Shown piece by piece: positions 25,871 to 34,513 of a stretch of DNA of 64,000 nt. The position numbers were made by a program, and so were the translations under genes. A model generated the notes under the pieces. It had not been told where the DNA came from. It did not search any database and saw only the letters and a program-made list of their open reading frames with translations. The DNA is taken from contig JAEYPO010000025.1 of the NCBI GenBank assembly GCA_023410595.1, positions 88,817 to 152,816 on the forward strand, written 5' to 3'. The stretch's first letter is position 1; every line of letters starts with the position of its first letter. Origin of the DNA: Bacillota bacterium. Its GTDB lineage: Bacteria; Bacillota; Clostridia; Christensenellales; SZUA-584.

Positions 25871-25887
25871 TCGTGGTAATACCACGA
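25871..25887. promoter_or_regulatory. GntR (FadR subfamily) operator at the transcription start
   Basis: TCGTGGTAATACCACGA is a perfect palindrome around a central A. Its core fits the FadR-subfamily pattern T-N-G-T-N3-A-C-N-A. It covers the predicted start of transcription, so it would block its own gene. Confidence 0.8.
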
Positions 25888-25928
25888 CCCTGAATACCAT
25901 TCCTGATAACAAATAAAGGAATACTTTC

Positions 25929-26639
25929 ATGGCAAAAGAAAAAAGCAGGCAAAGCGCTAAACAGCGTTTCATATCATTTATCGAGCAGAAAATACTTTCA
26001 GGAGAGCTGGCAGTGGGGCAGAAGCTGCCGCCCGAACGAGAGCTTGCGCTGCACTCTGGCATATCCCGCGTCACGGTGCATGCCGCGCTTGTTGAATTGG
26101 CTACAAAAAACGTACTTCATATCGTTCCGAGGCAGGGCACATTTGTCAGCGACTTTAAGAAGGAAGGCACGCTCGAGCTTTATGACGCTCTCATTAAATA
26201 TACGGGCAGAATAGACGGCGGTCTTCTTAATAGCCTTATAGAGTTTCGCGAGATAATTGAGACGGCGGCTGCCGAAATGGCTGCCGAGCGGCATATGCCG
26301 CAGGATATAGAAGACCTTAAGGGATTACTGCTTCGCGAACAAGCCGCGCAAACAGCGGACGAAGCGGCAATGCTCGACTTTGCCATGCATCTTGAGATAA
26401 CAAAGGCCGCGGGGAATATAGTGCTGCCTATGGCGATACGTTCAATCGAAGCCATGTATATGTCGCTTGTAAAAACGTTTTACGAGGTTAATAAGGACCG
26501 CGCGTCGGTATATGCGTTTCACCAACAGCTTATAGCTGCAATAGAAAGCGGCGACGCGCCCAACGCGCGGCGCATTATGAAGACGATGCTCTTTGAGGGC
26601 GGCGAGGCGCTCAGGCATCATTACGACACGCTTAAGTAA
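25929..26639 (+). CDS. GntR-family regulator, FadR subfamily (FCD domain)
   Basis: A 236-residue regulator. The winged helix-turn-helix spans about residues 10-75 (LAVGQKLPPERELALHSGISRVTVHAALVELATKNV, then RQGTFV), and the C-terminal FCD ligand domain has the helical metal-binding pattern (EFREIIETAAAEMAAER, DFAMHLEITKAAGN, AFHQQLIAAIESGD). RBS AAAGGAA. It follows araBAD and may control it: a related half-site pair lies at 21848-21858 ahead of araB. It could instead serve the glycyl radical enzyme operon that starts 131 bases downstream. Confidence 0.88.
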   Translation: MAKEKSRQSAKQRFISFIEQKILSGELAVGQKLPPERELALHSGISRVTVHAALVELATKNVLHIVPRQGTFVSDFKKEGTLELYDALIKYTGRIDGGLLNSLIEFREIIETAAAEMAAERHMPQDIEDLKGLLLREQAAQTADEAAMLDFAMHLEITKAAGNIVLPMAIRSIEAMYMSLVKTFYEVNKDRASVYAFHQQLIAAIESGDAPNARRIMKTMLFEGGEALRHHYDTLK

Positions 26640-26692
26640 CCAAAGTTATAAGAATTTCATTTTTGCGGCGGCGCCGCGTAAACATACAAGGC

Positions 26693-26722
26693 TCCCAAAA
26701 AAGTATTGAGACTTTTTTGGGG
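26693..26722 (+). repeat. Dispersed hairpin repeat
   Basis: Arms TCCCAAAAAAG and CTTTTTTGGGG (11 bp with one wobble), loop TATTGAGA retaining the GAGA of the family. It lies between the GntR gene and the glycyl radical enzyme gene and could also act as a weak terminator. Confidence 0.7.
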
Positions 26723-26770
26723 TTATTCTTATGGGTTTAGGACATCTAAAAACGAATAAGGAGGCTTAAA

Positions 26771-29269
26771 ATGGACGCTTTAAGTAGCAGGGTAAAAGAG
26801 CCGTTCGATCTCTCAGAGAGGATAAAATGGCTCAGGGATTATTATTTTCTGGGCACGAAAAGAGCGTGGAACAACGAGTTCATTCCGTTTACGACCGGCA
26901 AGGAGTGGGATGAGGTGTATGACGAATTATCGTTTTATATCGTGCCGGAGACATATTCGTTTTTTCAGCAGTTTGTAACGTCGTCGAAACAGTCCGCGCA
27001 TGCCGTTGCGCTTCCGGACGGCTTTTTCTCCCGGAGCATAGCGGAGCGGCGCGCATGGTTCATAAAAGAAGCGATGATAAACTACGTGCCGCAGGAGATG
27101 CTGCCGGGAGACCTGATAGCGGGCGGGCGGTTCAACATACTTGCGTCGAGGTGCTGGACTAAGACGGAGGCTGAGGCGCGCAACAAGCTCGTGTTCGGCA
27201 AAGGCGGCACGCGCGCCAGAATAAAAGAATATCACGAGCGGGGCTTTGGCAACTGCGGCGCCACTTCGGGGCACCTTATACCCGATTACGGGCAGGTGCT
27301 GAAATCAGGATTCAAATCCATCTGCGAGCGGCTTGATAAATGCTATGACGCGCTGACGGAACCAGAGAAAAACGGCGCCAGGGGCGCGCAGCTGCGCGCA
27401 ATGAAGACGGCCGCAACGATGCCCGGAGAGCTTGCCGGAAAATACGCAGAACTATGCGATCGGCTCGCGGAGACAGAGAAGGACGCAGCACGAAAAGAAG
27501 AGCTTGAACGCATGAGCGGGAACCTGCGCCGCGTACCGTGGGAGGGCGCGCGCGATTTCTGGGAGGCCGTTCAGTCGCTGTGGATAACGCACATGCTCGT
27601 TATGACGGACGAAAACTATCCCGGCCCCGGCGTGTCGTTCGGGCGGCTAGACCAGATGCTTCAGCCGTACTGGGAAGAATCTATAAAACAGGGTATGAGC
27701 CGCGAGTTCGGCAAGGAGATACTTAAATGCTTCTGGCTGCACTGCAACTACGCCTACGACGCGATGATACGCACGGGCAACAACCAAGGCATCACGGCGG
27801 GTTACGGGCAGCTTTTCAACATAGGAGGCATGGGCAGGGACGGCGCCGATATGACCAACGAAATGACGTACGTGCTTCTAGAGGTCATAGACGAGATGAG
27901 CCCGATACTCGAACCAAAGCCCAACGTGAGGCTTCACCGCGGCACGCCCGACGAGCTGCTCGATAAGGTAGTGGATATGATCTCCGCAAGCCAGGGCGCT
28001 CCGTTCCTTTTGAACTTCGACGAGCGCTCGATGGCGGGCATGCTGCGCGAGGCAAAGATGGCGCATGCGGAAAAGTATATCAACTCAGGCAATGTGCATG
28101 ACTATGCTTCCGTGGGCTGCCTTGAAAACACTATGGTGGGCAACGACCGCTCGGGCACTGTAGACAACAACCTGAATATGCTCAAAGCCGTGGAGCTTGT
28201 GCTGGGCGACGGGCGCGACCTCATACAGTACAGCAATCCGCTGTGGGGGACGCCTTACCGCGATATACAGCACGGCCCGAAAACGGGCGATCCGCGAGGC
28301 TTTAAGACGTTTGAAGAATTTTATGCCGCGTTTGAGATGCAGCTTAGGTATATCACAGCCAAAAGCGTGGCTATGTACAACGAGACGGACGCGCTGCGCG
28401 CGAAATACTGCCCGACGCCATATCTTTCCTGCCTGGTGCACGGGTGCGCTGAAAGCGGAAAGGACATAACGCAGGGCGGCGCCGAACTGAAATTTGTAAC
28501 GATAGAAGGCGTCACGTTCGCGACAACGGTGGACGCGCTGCTTGCGATACAGTACCTTGTTTACGACAAAAAAGAATGTACGATGGACGAACTCGTTAAG
28601 GCGCTTCGCGACAACTGGGAAGGGCACGAGCTGCTGCAGGCGAAGGCAAAGTATAAAGCCCCGAAATACGGGCGCGACGACGATAAGGCCGACGCTTTGG
28701 CACTTAAGGTTATGGACCTGTTCGCGGATGAAACGTGGAAGTACAAAACAGAGGCGACAGGCGCGCAATTCCGCCCGGGCATGCTGAGCTGGAACTACTG
28801 GATATCCGACGGCTACATACTGGCCGCGAGCGCGGACGGACGCGCGAAGGGGCAGTTTTTAAGCAACGCTATATGCCCGAACAACGGCGCGGATACGGGC
28901 GGGCCGACGGCGAACGCGAATTCCGTGGGCAAGGCAATGGGCGGCAAGACTAAAGACGGAGATTATCTTGATTACCGCAGCAGCCTTCCCAACGGAGCGA
29001 GTCACACGATTACGTTCAGCCCCGCGTTTATGAAAGACGCGGCGCATAAGGAAAAGTTCAAGGCGTTCCTGCGCGGGTATACAGAGAACGGCGGTTCGGC
29101 GCTGCAGATAAACATACTCGACGCCGATATGCTGCGCGACGCACAGAAGCATCCGGAAGACTACCGCAACCTGCTGGTGCGCGTTACGGGCTACAACGCT
29201 TACTTTGTAACGGTGGGGAGAGAGCTGCAGGACGAGATAATAGCAAGAGAAAGCCACTCGAGGTTTTAG
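26771..29269 (+). CDS. Glycyl radical enzyme, substrate unknown
   Basis: An 832-residue anaerobic radical enzyme. The glycyl radical loop RVTGYNAYF has its glycine at about residue 807, and the thiyl-radical cysteine is Cys450 in VGCLE, with the acid Glu452 two residues on. A Gly-Cys-x-Glu site is shared by eliminating (dehydratase/lyase) and arylacetate-decarboxylating members and is not the Cys-Cys of pyruvate formate-lyase. The sequence after the cysteine (NTMVGNDRSGTVDNNLNM) differs from what I remember for glycerol, propanediol, choline, isethionate and hydroxyproline enzymes. No small decarboxylase subunit or microcompartment gene is nearby. Its activase follows at 4 bases. RBS AAGGAGG. 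Confidence 0.9.
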   Translation: MDALSSRVKEPFDLSERIKWLRDYYFLGTKRAWNNEFIPFTTGKEWDEVYDELSFYIVPETYSFFQQFVTSSKQSAHAVALPDGFFSRSIAERRAWFIKEAMINYVPQEMLPGDLIAGGRFNILASRCWTKTEAEARNKLVFGKGGTRARIKEYHERGFGNCGATSGHLIPDYGQVLKSGFKSICERLDKCYDALTEPEKNGARGAQLRAMKTAATMPGELAGKYAELCDRLAETEKDAARKEELERMSGNLRRVPWEGARDFWEAVQSLWITHMLVMTDENYPGPGVSFGRLDQMLQPYWEESIKQGMSREFGKEILKCFWLHCNYAYDAMIRTGNNQGITAGYGQLFNIGGMGRDGADMTNEMTYVLLEVIDEMSPILEPKPNVRLHRGTPDELLDKVVDMISASQGAPFLLNFDERSMAGMLREAKMAHAEKYINSGNVHDYASVGCLENTMVGNDRSGTVDNNLNMLKAVELVLGDGRDLIQYSNPLWGTPYRDIQHGPKTGDPRGFKTFEEFYAAFEMQLRYITAKSVAMYNETDALRAKYCPTPYLSCLVHGCAESGKDITQGGAELKFVTIEGVTFATTVDALLAIQYLVYDKKECTMDELVKALRDNWEGHELLQAKAKYKAPKYGRDDDKADALALKVMDLFADETWKYKTEATGAQFRPGMLSWNYWISDGYILAASADGRAKGQFLSNAICPNNGADTGGPTANANSVGKAMGGKTKDGDYLDYRSSLPNGASHTITFSPAFMKDAAHKEKFKAFLRGYTENGGSALQINILDADMLRDAQKHPEDYRNLLVRVTGYNAYFVTVGRELQDEIIARESHSRF

Positions 29270-29272
29270 CGG

Positions 29273-30265
29273 ATGAACGGACGGATACTCGACATACAGA
29301 AGATGTCCACGGAGGACGGGCCGGGCATACGTACGACGGTGTTCTTCAAAGGCTGCAACTTAAAGTGCTTATGGTGCCACAACCCCGAAAGTATACAGCA
29401 GGAGAGCCGCGCGGTGTGGGTAAAGCAGCGGTGCATAGGCTGCGGCTGCTGCGTCGCGGCCTGCCCGGAGGGCGCGCTTTTCTTTAGTGAAAACGGAGCG
29501 AATGTGGACAGGGAAAAATGCGCGGACTGCCTTAAATGCGCCGACGTCTGCCCTACGGGAGCGATGGAGCGAAAGGGCACTGAAAATACGTGCGAAGCGC
29601 TGGCGGCGGAACTGCTAAAAGATAAAGCATATTTTGAAAAAAGCGGTGGTGGAGTGACGGCCTCGGGCGGAGAACCGCTGCTGCAGGCAGAGTTTGTGCG
29701 CGAACTGTTCAGTATGCTGCGCGGCAAGGGCGTACATACCGCGCTCGATACTGCGCTCTGCGTGCCGTTTCGCGTGGCGGAAAGCGTGCTGAAACATACC
29801 AGCCTGCTGCTCATTGATATAAAGCTGGCCGACGAGGCGGCGCATAAAAGGTTTACCGGTATGGGCAACGCGCTGATACTCGAAAATGCGGCCAAAGCTT
29901 CGGAATACGCCCTGAAAAGCGGCATTGATATCTGGGTGCGTACGCCAATAATTCCCGGAGCCACGGACAGCGTGCAAAATATAGCTGCCATAGGAAGATT
30001 TATATCAGATAATATGGCCGGAGCCGTAAAACGCTGGGAACTGTGCGCGTTCAATAACCTGTGCAGGGATAAGTATGAGCGGCTGGGCCTTAGGTGGGCA
30101 TATCAGGACGCACCGCTGATGAGACAAGAGGATATGATAAGGCTGCAACAAACAGCCGAGGAAAGCATCTGTACCCCGAACATTGCTCTTTGGACGGGCG
30201 CCGTGCAAAGAGGGGATAATAACGAAAAGGAAGGTGTCTGCCATGCTGAAGAAAATCTCAGATGA
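29273..30265 (+). CDS. Glycyl radical enzyme activating protein (radical SAM)
   Basis: A 330-residue radical SAM activase that places the radical on the preceding enzyme. The motif CNLKCLWCHNP gives the CxxxCxxC cluster, and an inserted ferredoxin-like domain holds two more [4Fe-4S] sites (CIGCGCCVAACPEG and CADCLKCADVCPTG). GGVTASGGEPLLQ is the SAM-binding GGEP region. It starts 3 bases after the enzyme's stop. The C-terminal tail is longer than needed and runs into the next gene's ribosome site; the two genes overlap by 23 bases. Confidence 0.93.
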   Translation: MNGRILDIQKMSTEDGPGIRTTVFFKGCNLKCLWCHNPESIQQESRAVWVKQRCIGCGCCVAACPEGALFFSENGANVDREKCADCLKCADVCPTGAMERKGTENTCEALAAELLKDKAYFEKSGGGVTASGGEPLLQAEFVRELFSMLRGKGVHTALDTALCVPFRVAESVLKHTSLLLIDIKLADEAAHKRFTGMGNALILENAAKASEYALKSGIDIWVRTPIIPGATDSVQNIAAIGRFISDNMAGAVKRWELCAFNNLCRDKYERLGLRWAYQDAPLMRQEDMIRLQQTAEESICTPNIALWTGAVQRGDNNEKEGVCHAEENLR

Positions 30266-31070
30266 GGCGATAAAACTGTCTGCTTCGGACAGCAAGATAG
30301 CGCTTATCGCGGTAAGCGACAACGAAGGATATCCGCATATAACGATGATCAGCACGCTGATGGCAAAGGACGAGAGCCATGTAATGTTCGGCCAGTTCTG
30401 CGAGGGACTGTCGAAAAAGTTTATCAGGCAGCGGCCCAAAACAGGCTTTCTGCTCATGAGCGTCGATAAGGAACTTTGGCGGGGTCGCGCCGTGTTTACG
30501 GGCACCGCGAATACGGGGCCTGAGTTTGAAATATTCAACAATAAACCGTTGTTCCGCTACAACACGTATTTCGGCATAGGGCAGGTATACTATCTCGACC
30601 TAGTGGACATTTCAGAAAAAGAAAAGCTAGATATGGGCGCGACAGTAATAAACGCCGTTCTGACGCGTATAAAGAAAGGCGCTGTAAAAGGCGGCAGCAA
30701 AGGCGCGTTAAATCACATATCGCACGGGCTGACAGACGGGCTTTCTACGCTTAAGTTTATTGCGGCGGAGGACGGCGACGGATTTTGTACAATAACGCCT
30801 ATAATCCAGGCTTCGTCCAGCACGGATGGGCGTATAGTGTTTACGCAAAGACCGTATGAAAACGAACTTAAAGCAATAAAGCGGGGGCAGAAAGCCGCGA
30901 TATTCGCGATGAATCTTTCGCTTGAGTGCGTACTAACAAAAGGCGTGTACCGCGGGGTGCAAAAAGGGCTTTGCATGATGGATATCGAAAAGGTATATAA
31001 TCCGCTCATGCCGCTTCCGGGATATATATATCCGAAGGAACCGATAAAAACGGTCACGGAATTTATTTAG
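30243..31070 (+). CDS. Pyridoxamine 5'-phosphate oxidase-like (split-barrel flavoprotein-fold) protein
   Basis: A 275-residue protein. The N-terminal half (SKIALIAVSDNEGYPHITMIS, FGQFCEGLSKKFIRQRPKTGFLLMS) fits the PNPOx-like split barrel that binds FMN, F420 or heme. The C-terminal half is not recognised. ATG 30243 has the ribosome site AAGGAAGG; an earlier in-frame start at 30183 lies deep in the activase gene. Tight coupling to the glycyl radical enzyme suggests a partner role, for instance reducing the product or supplying electrons to the activase. That is inference. Confidence 0.75.
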   Translation: MLKKISDEAIKLSASDSKIALIAVSDNEGYPHITMISTLMAKDESHVMFGQFCEGLSKKFIRQRPKTGFLLMSVDKELWRGRAVFTGTANTGPEFEIFNNKPLFRYNTYFGIGQVYYLDLVDISEKEKLDMGATVINAVLTRIKKGAVKGGSKGALNHISHGLTDGLSTLKFIAAEDGDGFCTITPIIQASSSTDGRIVFTQRPYENELKAIKRGQKAAIFAMNLSLECVLTKGVYRGVQKGLCMMDIEKVYNPLMPLPGYIYPKEPIKTVTEFI

Positions 31071-31137
31071 GACAAGATACCGTAGCGCTAACATATGCGT
31101 TAAATAAACAAAGCAGTTTATAATATATTGTCTGTAA

Positions 31138-31180
31138 GGCCTTCTGTGTGGATATAACAGAAGGCCGGCGGCGCAGCCGG
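31138..31180. repeat. Two adjacent hairpins after the glycyl radical operon
   Basis: A perfect 10-bp stem (GGCCTTCTGT/ACAGAAGGCC, loop GTGGATATA), then CCGGC/GCCGG around GGCGCA. No T run follows, so they are not a classical terminator. The remaining bases of the 31071-31430 gap hold one dispersed repeat and the promoter listed next. Confidence 0.55.
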
Positions 31181-31186
31181 TTCATG

Positions 31187-31228
31187 CCGGGTCACCAGCA
31201 AGTCGTGAGACTTTATGGGGTGAAAATA
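31187..31228 (+). repeat. Dispersed GNRA-loop hairpin repeat
   Basis: Left arm ACCAGCAAGTC, loop GTGA, right arm GACTTTATGGGG, 3' flank TGAAAATAA. It combines features of the GCAAGT and AAAAAG stem types. Confidence 0.7.
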
Positions 31229-31337
31229 ACTTAATTACCATGCATAAATTTCTTTGCTGCTCTCAATCCTTGCATCTGTTTTCTCATGTATTGTCAATTT
31301 ACGATAGAATATTGAACCATTATCAGAAAAAAATGTA

Positions 31338-31366
31338 TTGTCGATTTGGGTTTTATGTTACATAAT
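31338..31366 (+). promoter_or_regulatory. Likely promoter of the response-regulator operon
   Basis: TTGTCG, 17-base spacer, CATAAT, about 65 bases before the start codon. Confidence 0.6.
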
Positions 31367-31430
31367 AATTAGGGGATATATGCATTTCAAATAATTAATA
31401 CCACATCTACTGGAAAGGGAAGATCCAAGC

Positions 31431-33044
31431 ATGTTTAAGGTCTTTCTTGTCGAGGATGAGATAGTAGTACGCGAAGGTATACGCAACAACATCCTTTGGG
31501 AGCAGTATGGCTTTCTTTACGCGGGCGACGCTTCGGACGGGGAGCTTGCGCTGCCATTGATCCGCCAGGTTCAGCCTGATCTTCTTATCACGGATATTAA
31601 AATGCCGTTTATGGACGGGCTGGAGCTAATTCGGCTTGTCCGTAAGGAGCTGCCAAGGACAAAAATCGTAATCATAAGCGGATACGACGACTTCTCTTAT
31701 GCGCAGCAGGCTATCCGCATGGGCGTGGAGCAATATCTCTTAAAGCCTATCGTAAAGGAAAAGATGGTGGAGATACTTATCGCTCTGCAGGATAAGATGG
31801 AAGCCGAGCGGCAGCAGCGGGAATACCTCGCGAAGTTCCAGCGGGAGGCGCAGGAATACGAAACGTTTTCGCGCAGAAGGTTTTTTGAGCAGATAGTGAC
31901 CGGGGGCCTGAGCGTATCGGAGATATCTGAAACAGCGAATACGATGGGTATAGACTTAAACGCGCCGAGCTATAACATTGTGCTTTTTTCGCTTAACAGC
32001 GCCGAATACGACGGAAGCGCGCCGGAGAGCTATACGGACGCGCTCGCTAAGCTGCAGGACGATATTACGCAGTTTATATTCAGCCACCCCGAACTTATAT
32101 TGTTTCGCTGGAATGTAACAACGTACGCCATTCTGATAAAGGGAGGGCAGTATGATGTTACGCAGTTGGCCAAAGATTGCACGGAAAACATACAGAGCCA
32201 CTGCGCCGTTGCCGGGCGGGATGTGGACTGGTATATCGCCTGCGGCACGCCTGTATCCCGGCTGAGCGCCGTTCCGGCCTGCTTTGCACAGGCAAGCCGT
32301 ATTTTGTCGTATCGCTACCTGTGCCCTAAGGAGCATATACTTTCAGAAACCAGCATACTGGATTTTCGAAAAAAAGCCGGTCCGGAAACTGATACGGATA
32401 AGGATATAGATCAGGAGCGTATCCGCAGTTTTTTAAGCAGCGGAGAGGTAGAAGAAATCGACCGCTTTATCGATCAGCTTCTGCAAAGCGCCGGAGAGGA
32501 AGCCGTTTCGCTGCCGCTTTTCTGCAGGTATCTGACCATGACGGTTTACTTCGCGGCGGCGGAGTATCTTGAGTCGATCGGCTGCGCTACGGACGCCTTT
32601 TGGCCGTTCGAGCTTCGTCCCAAAGACAATGCTTCTACGCCGGAGGAGGCGCGCAAGTACGCGCTTAAGGTAATGGGGCAGGCTATAGAGCTTAGAGACC
32701 GCGAGAGCAAAAAGCAGCAGCGCGATCTGCTTATACAGGCTATAGGGTTCATTGACAAGAATTATCCGGACGAGTCGATATCGCTCGACAGGGTGGCCAG
32801 AAAAGTAAACATCAGCCCGAATTACTTTTCTGCGATGTTCAGCCAGGAAGTCGGGCAGACGTTCGTGGAATACTTAACCGGCAAACGTATCGGCGAAGCG
32901 AAGCGCATGCTGCGCCAGACGGACAAGCGTTCCAGCGAAATTGCATTTGCCGTAGGATATAAAGACCCGCACTATTTCAGCTTTGTATTCAAGAAGGTTG
33001 CGGGCTGCACGCCCAGTGAATACCGCAGAGGAGACAAGCAGTGA
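31431..33044 (+). CDS. YesN-type response regulator with AraC DNA-binding domain
   Basis: A 537-residue two-component regulator. The receiver domain has the acid pair VEDE, phospho-acceptor Asp55 in LLITDIKMPFMDG, and the conserved Lys in YLLKPI. A long middle region follows, then two AraC helix-turn-helix motifs at the C-terminus (SLDRVARKVNISPNYFSAMF and the SEIAFAVGYKDPHYFSFVFKK block). It is translationally coupled to the kinase gene (GTGA overlap). With the kinase and binding lipoprotein it forms a sugar-sensing trio, and the ABC transporter and araA copy 2 downstream are the likely targets. Confidence 0.92.
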   Translation: MFKVFLVEDEIVVREGIRNNILWEQYGFLYAGDASDGELALPLIRQVQPDLLITDIKMPFMDGLELIRLVRKELPRTKIVIISGYDDFSYAQQAIRMGVEQYLLKPIVKEKMVEILIALQDKMEAERQQREYLAKFQREAQEYETFSRRRFFEQIVTGGLSVSEISETANTMGIDLNAPSYNIVLFSLNSAEYDGSAPESYTDALAKLQDDITQFIFSHPELILFRWNVTTYAILIKGGQYDVTQLAKDCTENIQSHCAVAGRDVDWYIACGTPVSRLSAVPACFAQASRILSYRYLCPKEHILSETSILDFRKKAGPETDTDKDIDQERIRSFLSSGEVEEIDRFIDQLLQSAGEEAVSLPLFCRYLTMTVYFAAAEYLESIGCATDAFWPFELRPKDNASTPEEARKYALKVMGQAIELRDRESKKQQRDLLIQAIGFIDKNYPDESISLDRVARKVNISPNYFSAMFSQEVGQTFVEYLTGKRIGEAKRMLRQTDKRSSEIAFAVGYKDPHYFSFVFKKVAGCTPSEYRRGDKQ

Positions 33045-34513
33045 TCATAAATTTACGGCAGAGAGCGAAAAACGGGAAAAGGACTATGCAAAGCAAACTC
33101 TGGAAGATGATACTTATCGTCGCTCTGCCGCTTATGATCGTTATATTTGTGATAGCGACAATAGGCATAGGATATGTGCTGCAGTATAACGCGATACTGA
33201 ACAACGTTACGACGGCTTCCAACTTCAATGTTATCTCGTCTTCAGATTTCAACCAGAGCTGGGAGGACAACATCAACCTGAAAATGTACTATTATGTGAT
33301 AGACAGCCAATATTCCGTAGGCCTGCCCATCACCGAGGTGCAGTCAGCGGAAGCGATCGCCCAAAAGCTCAAGGATACGACTACGGAAAAAAACAGCCTC
33401 CGCGCTATAAACAGTGTACTGAACATGTGCGAAAAGCTGGAAGATAAGATGCTGCAGATTAAGGTCACTAAGGAGTACGATGCCCGCATGGATCTGCTGG
33501 AAACAGATATTTACGGGAGGACGGAACTTGTTCTGCAATACATGAACATCTATCTCTATTACGAGGCGGCGCATTTAAATGCTTTGCAGACAGCCATGAT
33601 CAGAAACATGGTAGTTCTGATGAGCGCTGTTGTCGTTTTATCGACGGTGCTGCTGTATATACTTTTGACCAACTCAAGAAAGCTGAGCCGCAGAATAGTC
33701 GATCCTATAGATATGATCTGCGAACGCCTGGAAGCAATAGGAAAAGGCAGCCTGCTGGTTTGCGAGCCTGTGCAGGCAGACGTAGAGGAAGTTCAGCTTC
33801 TGTCGGACGGCATTGAGAGCATGGTCGGGCGCTTGAAGCAGCTCATCGATAAGAACGCCGAGCAGGAAAAGCAGCGGCGGCGTACGATGCTGGCACTGCT
33901 GCAGGCGCAGATGAATCCGCATTTTCTATATAACACGCTCGATACCATTATCTGGCTCATAGAGTCGGGAGAAATCAGCGAGGCGGTAACAATGATTTGC
34001 AGTCTGTCAAATTATTTCAGGTTTTCATTAAGCCGCGGGCAGAACGTTATCACTCTCGCCGAGGAAGAACAGCATATCAGAAGTTACCTCGAGATACAGC
34101 AGATGCGTTACCGGGACCTGATGGAATACGAGATCGACATTCCGAATCAGCTTAAAAACTTCATATTGCCTAAGCTCACACTGCAACCGCTCGTGGAAAA
34201 CGCGCTGTATCACGGCATAAAGATAAGCCGCCGCAAAGGCTTTATACGCGTAACCGGCGCTGAGCAGGAGGGACACATTGTTCTTGAGGTAGTAGACGAC
34301 GGATCGGGTATGACTAAGGAACGCCTTGGTGAAGTGCGGGCGTCGCTTGCGGAAGAAAAAAGCGAAGGCTTCGGTTTAAGGACGGTGCACGAGAGGATTC
34401 AAATACTTTTCGGCAGGGAATACGGGCTTGCTGTTGACAGCACGCCGGATGTCGGCACGAGAATCACAGTGACTATACCTAAGCAGACGATAGACAAGGA
34501 GATGGAGAAATGA
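33041..34513 (+). CDS. YesM/LytS-type sensor histidine kinase
   Basis: A 490-residue membrane kinase. First transmembrane segment about residues 25-47, an extracytoplasmic sensor of about 140 residues, a second membrane segment near residue 190, a HAMP linker, then the His_kinase domain with phospho-acceptor His in QAQMNPHFLYNTLD, and an ATPase domain (LVENALYHGI, VVDDGSGM, GFGLRTV). GTG 33041 overlaps the response-regulator stop and has AGAGGAGA ahead; ATG 33086 is a possible alternative. The next gene overlaps by 4 bases and encodes the probable ligand receptor for the sensor domain. Confidence 0.92.
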   Translation: MIINLRQRAKNGKRTMQSKLWKMILIVALPLMIVIFVIATIGIGYVLQYNAILNNVTTASNFNVISSSDFNQSWEDNINLKMYYYVIDSQYSVGLPITEVQSAEAIAQKLKDTTTEKNSLRAINSVLNMCEKLEDKMLQIKVTKEYDARMDLLETDIYGRTELVLQYMNIYLYYEAAHLNALQTAMIRNMVVLMSAVVVLSTVLLYILLTNSRKLSRRIVDPIDMICERLEAIGKGSLLVCEPVQADVEEVQLLSDGIESMVGRLKQLIDKNAEQEKQRRRTMLALLQAQMNPHFLYNTLDTIIWLIESGEISEAVTMICSLSNYFRFSLSRGQNVITLAEEEQHIRSYLEIQQMRYRDLMEYEIDIPNQLKNFILPKLTLQPLVENALYHGIKISRRKGFIRVTGAEQEGHIVLEVVDDGSGMTKERLGEVRASLAEEKSEGFGLRTVHERIQILFGREYGLAVDSTPDVGTRITVTIPKQTIDKEMEK

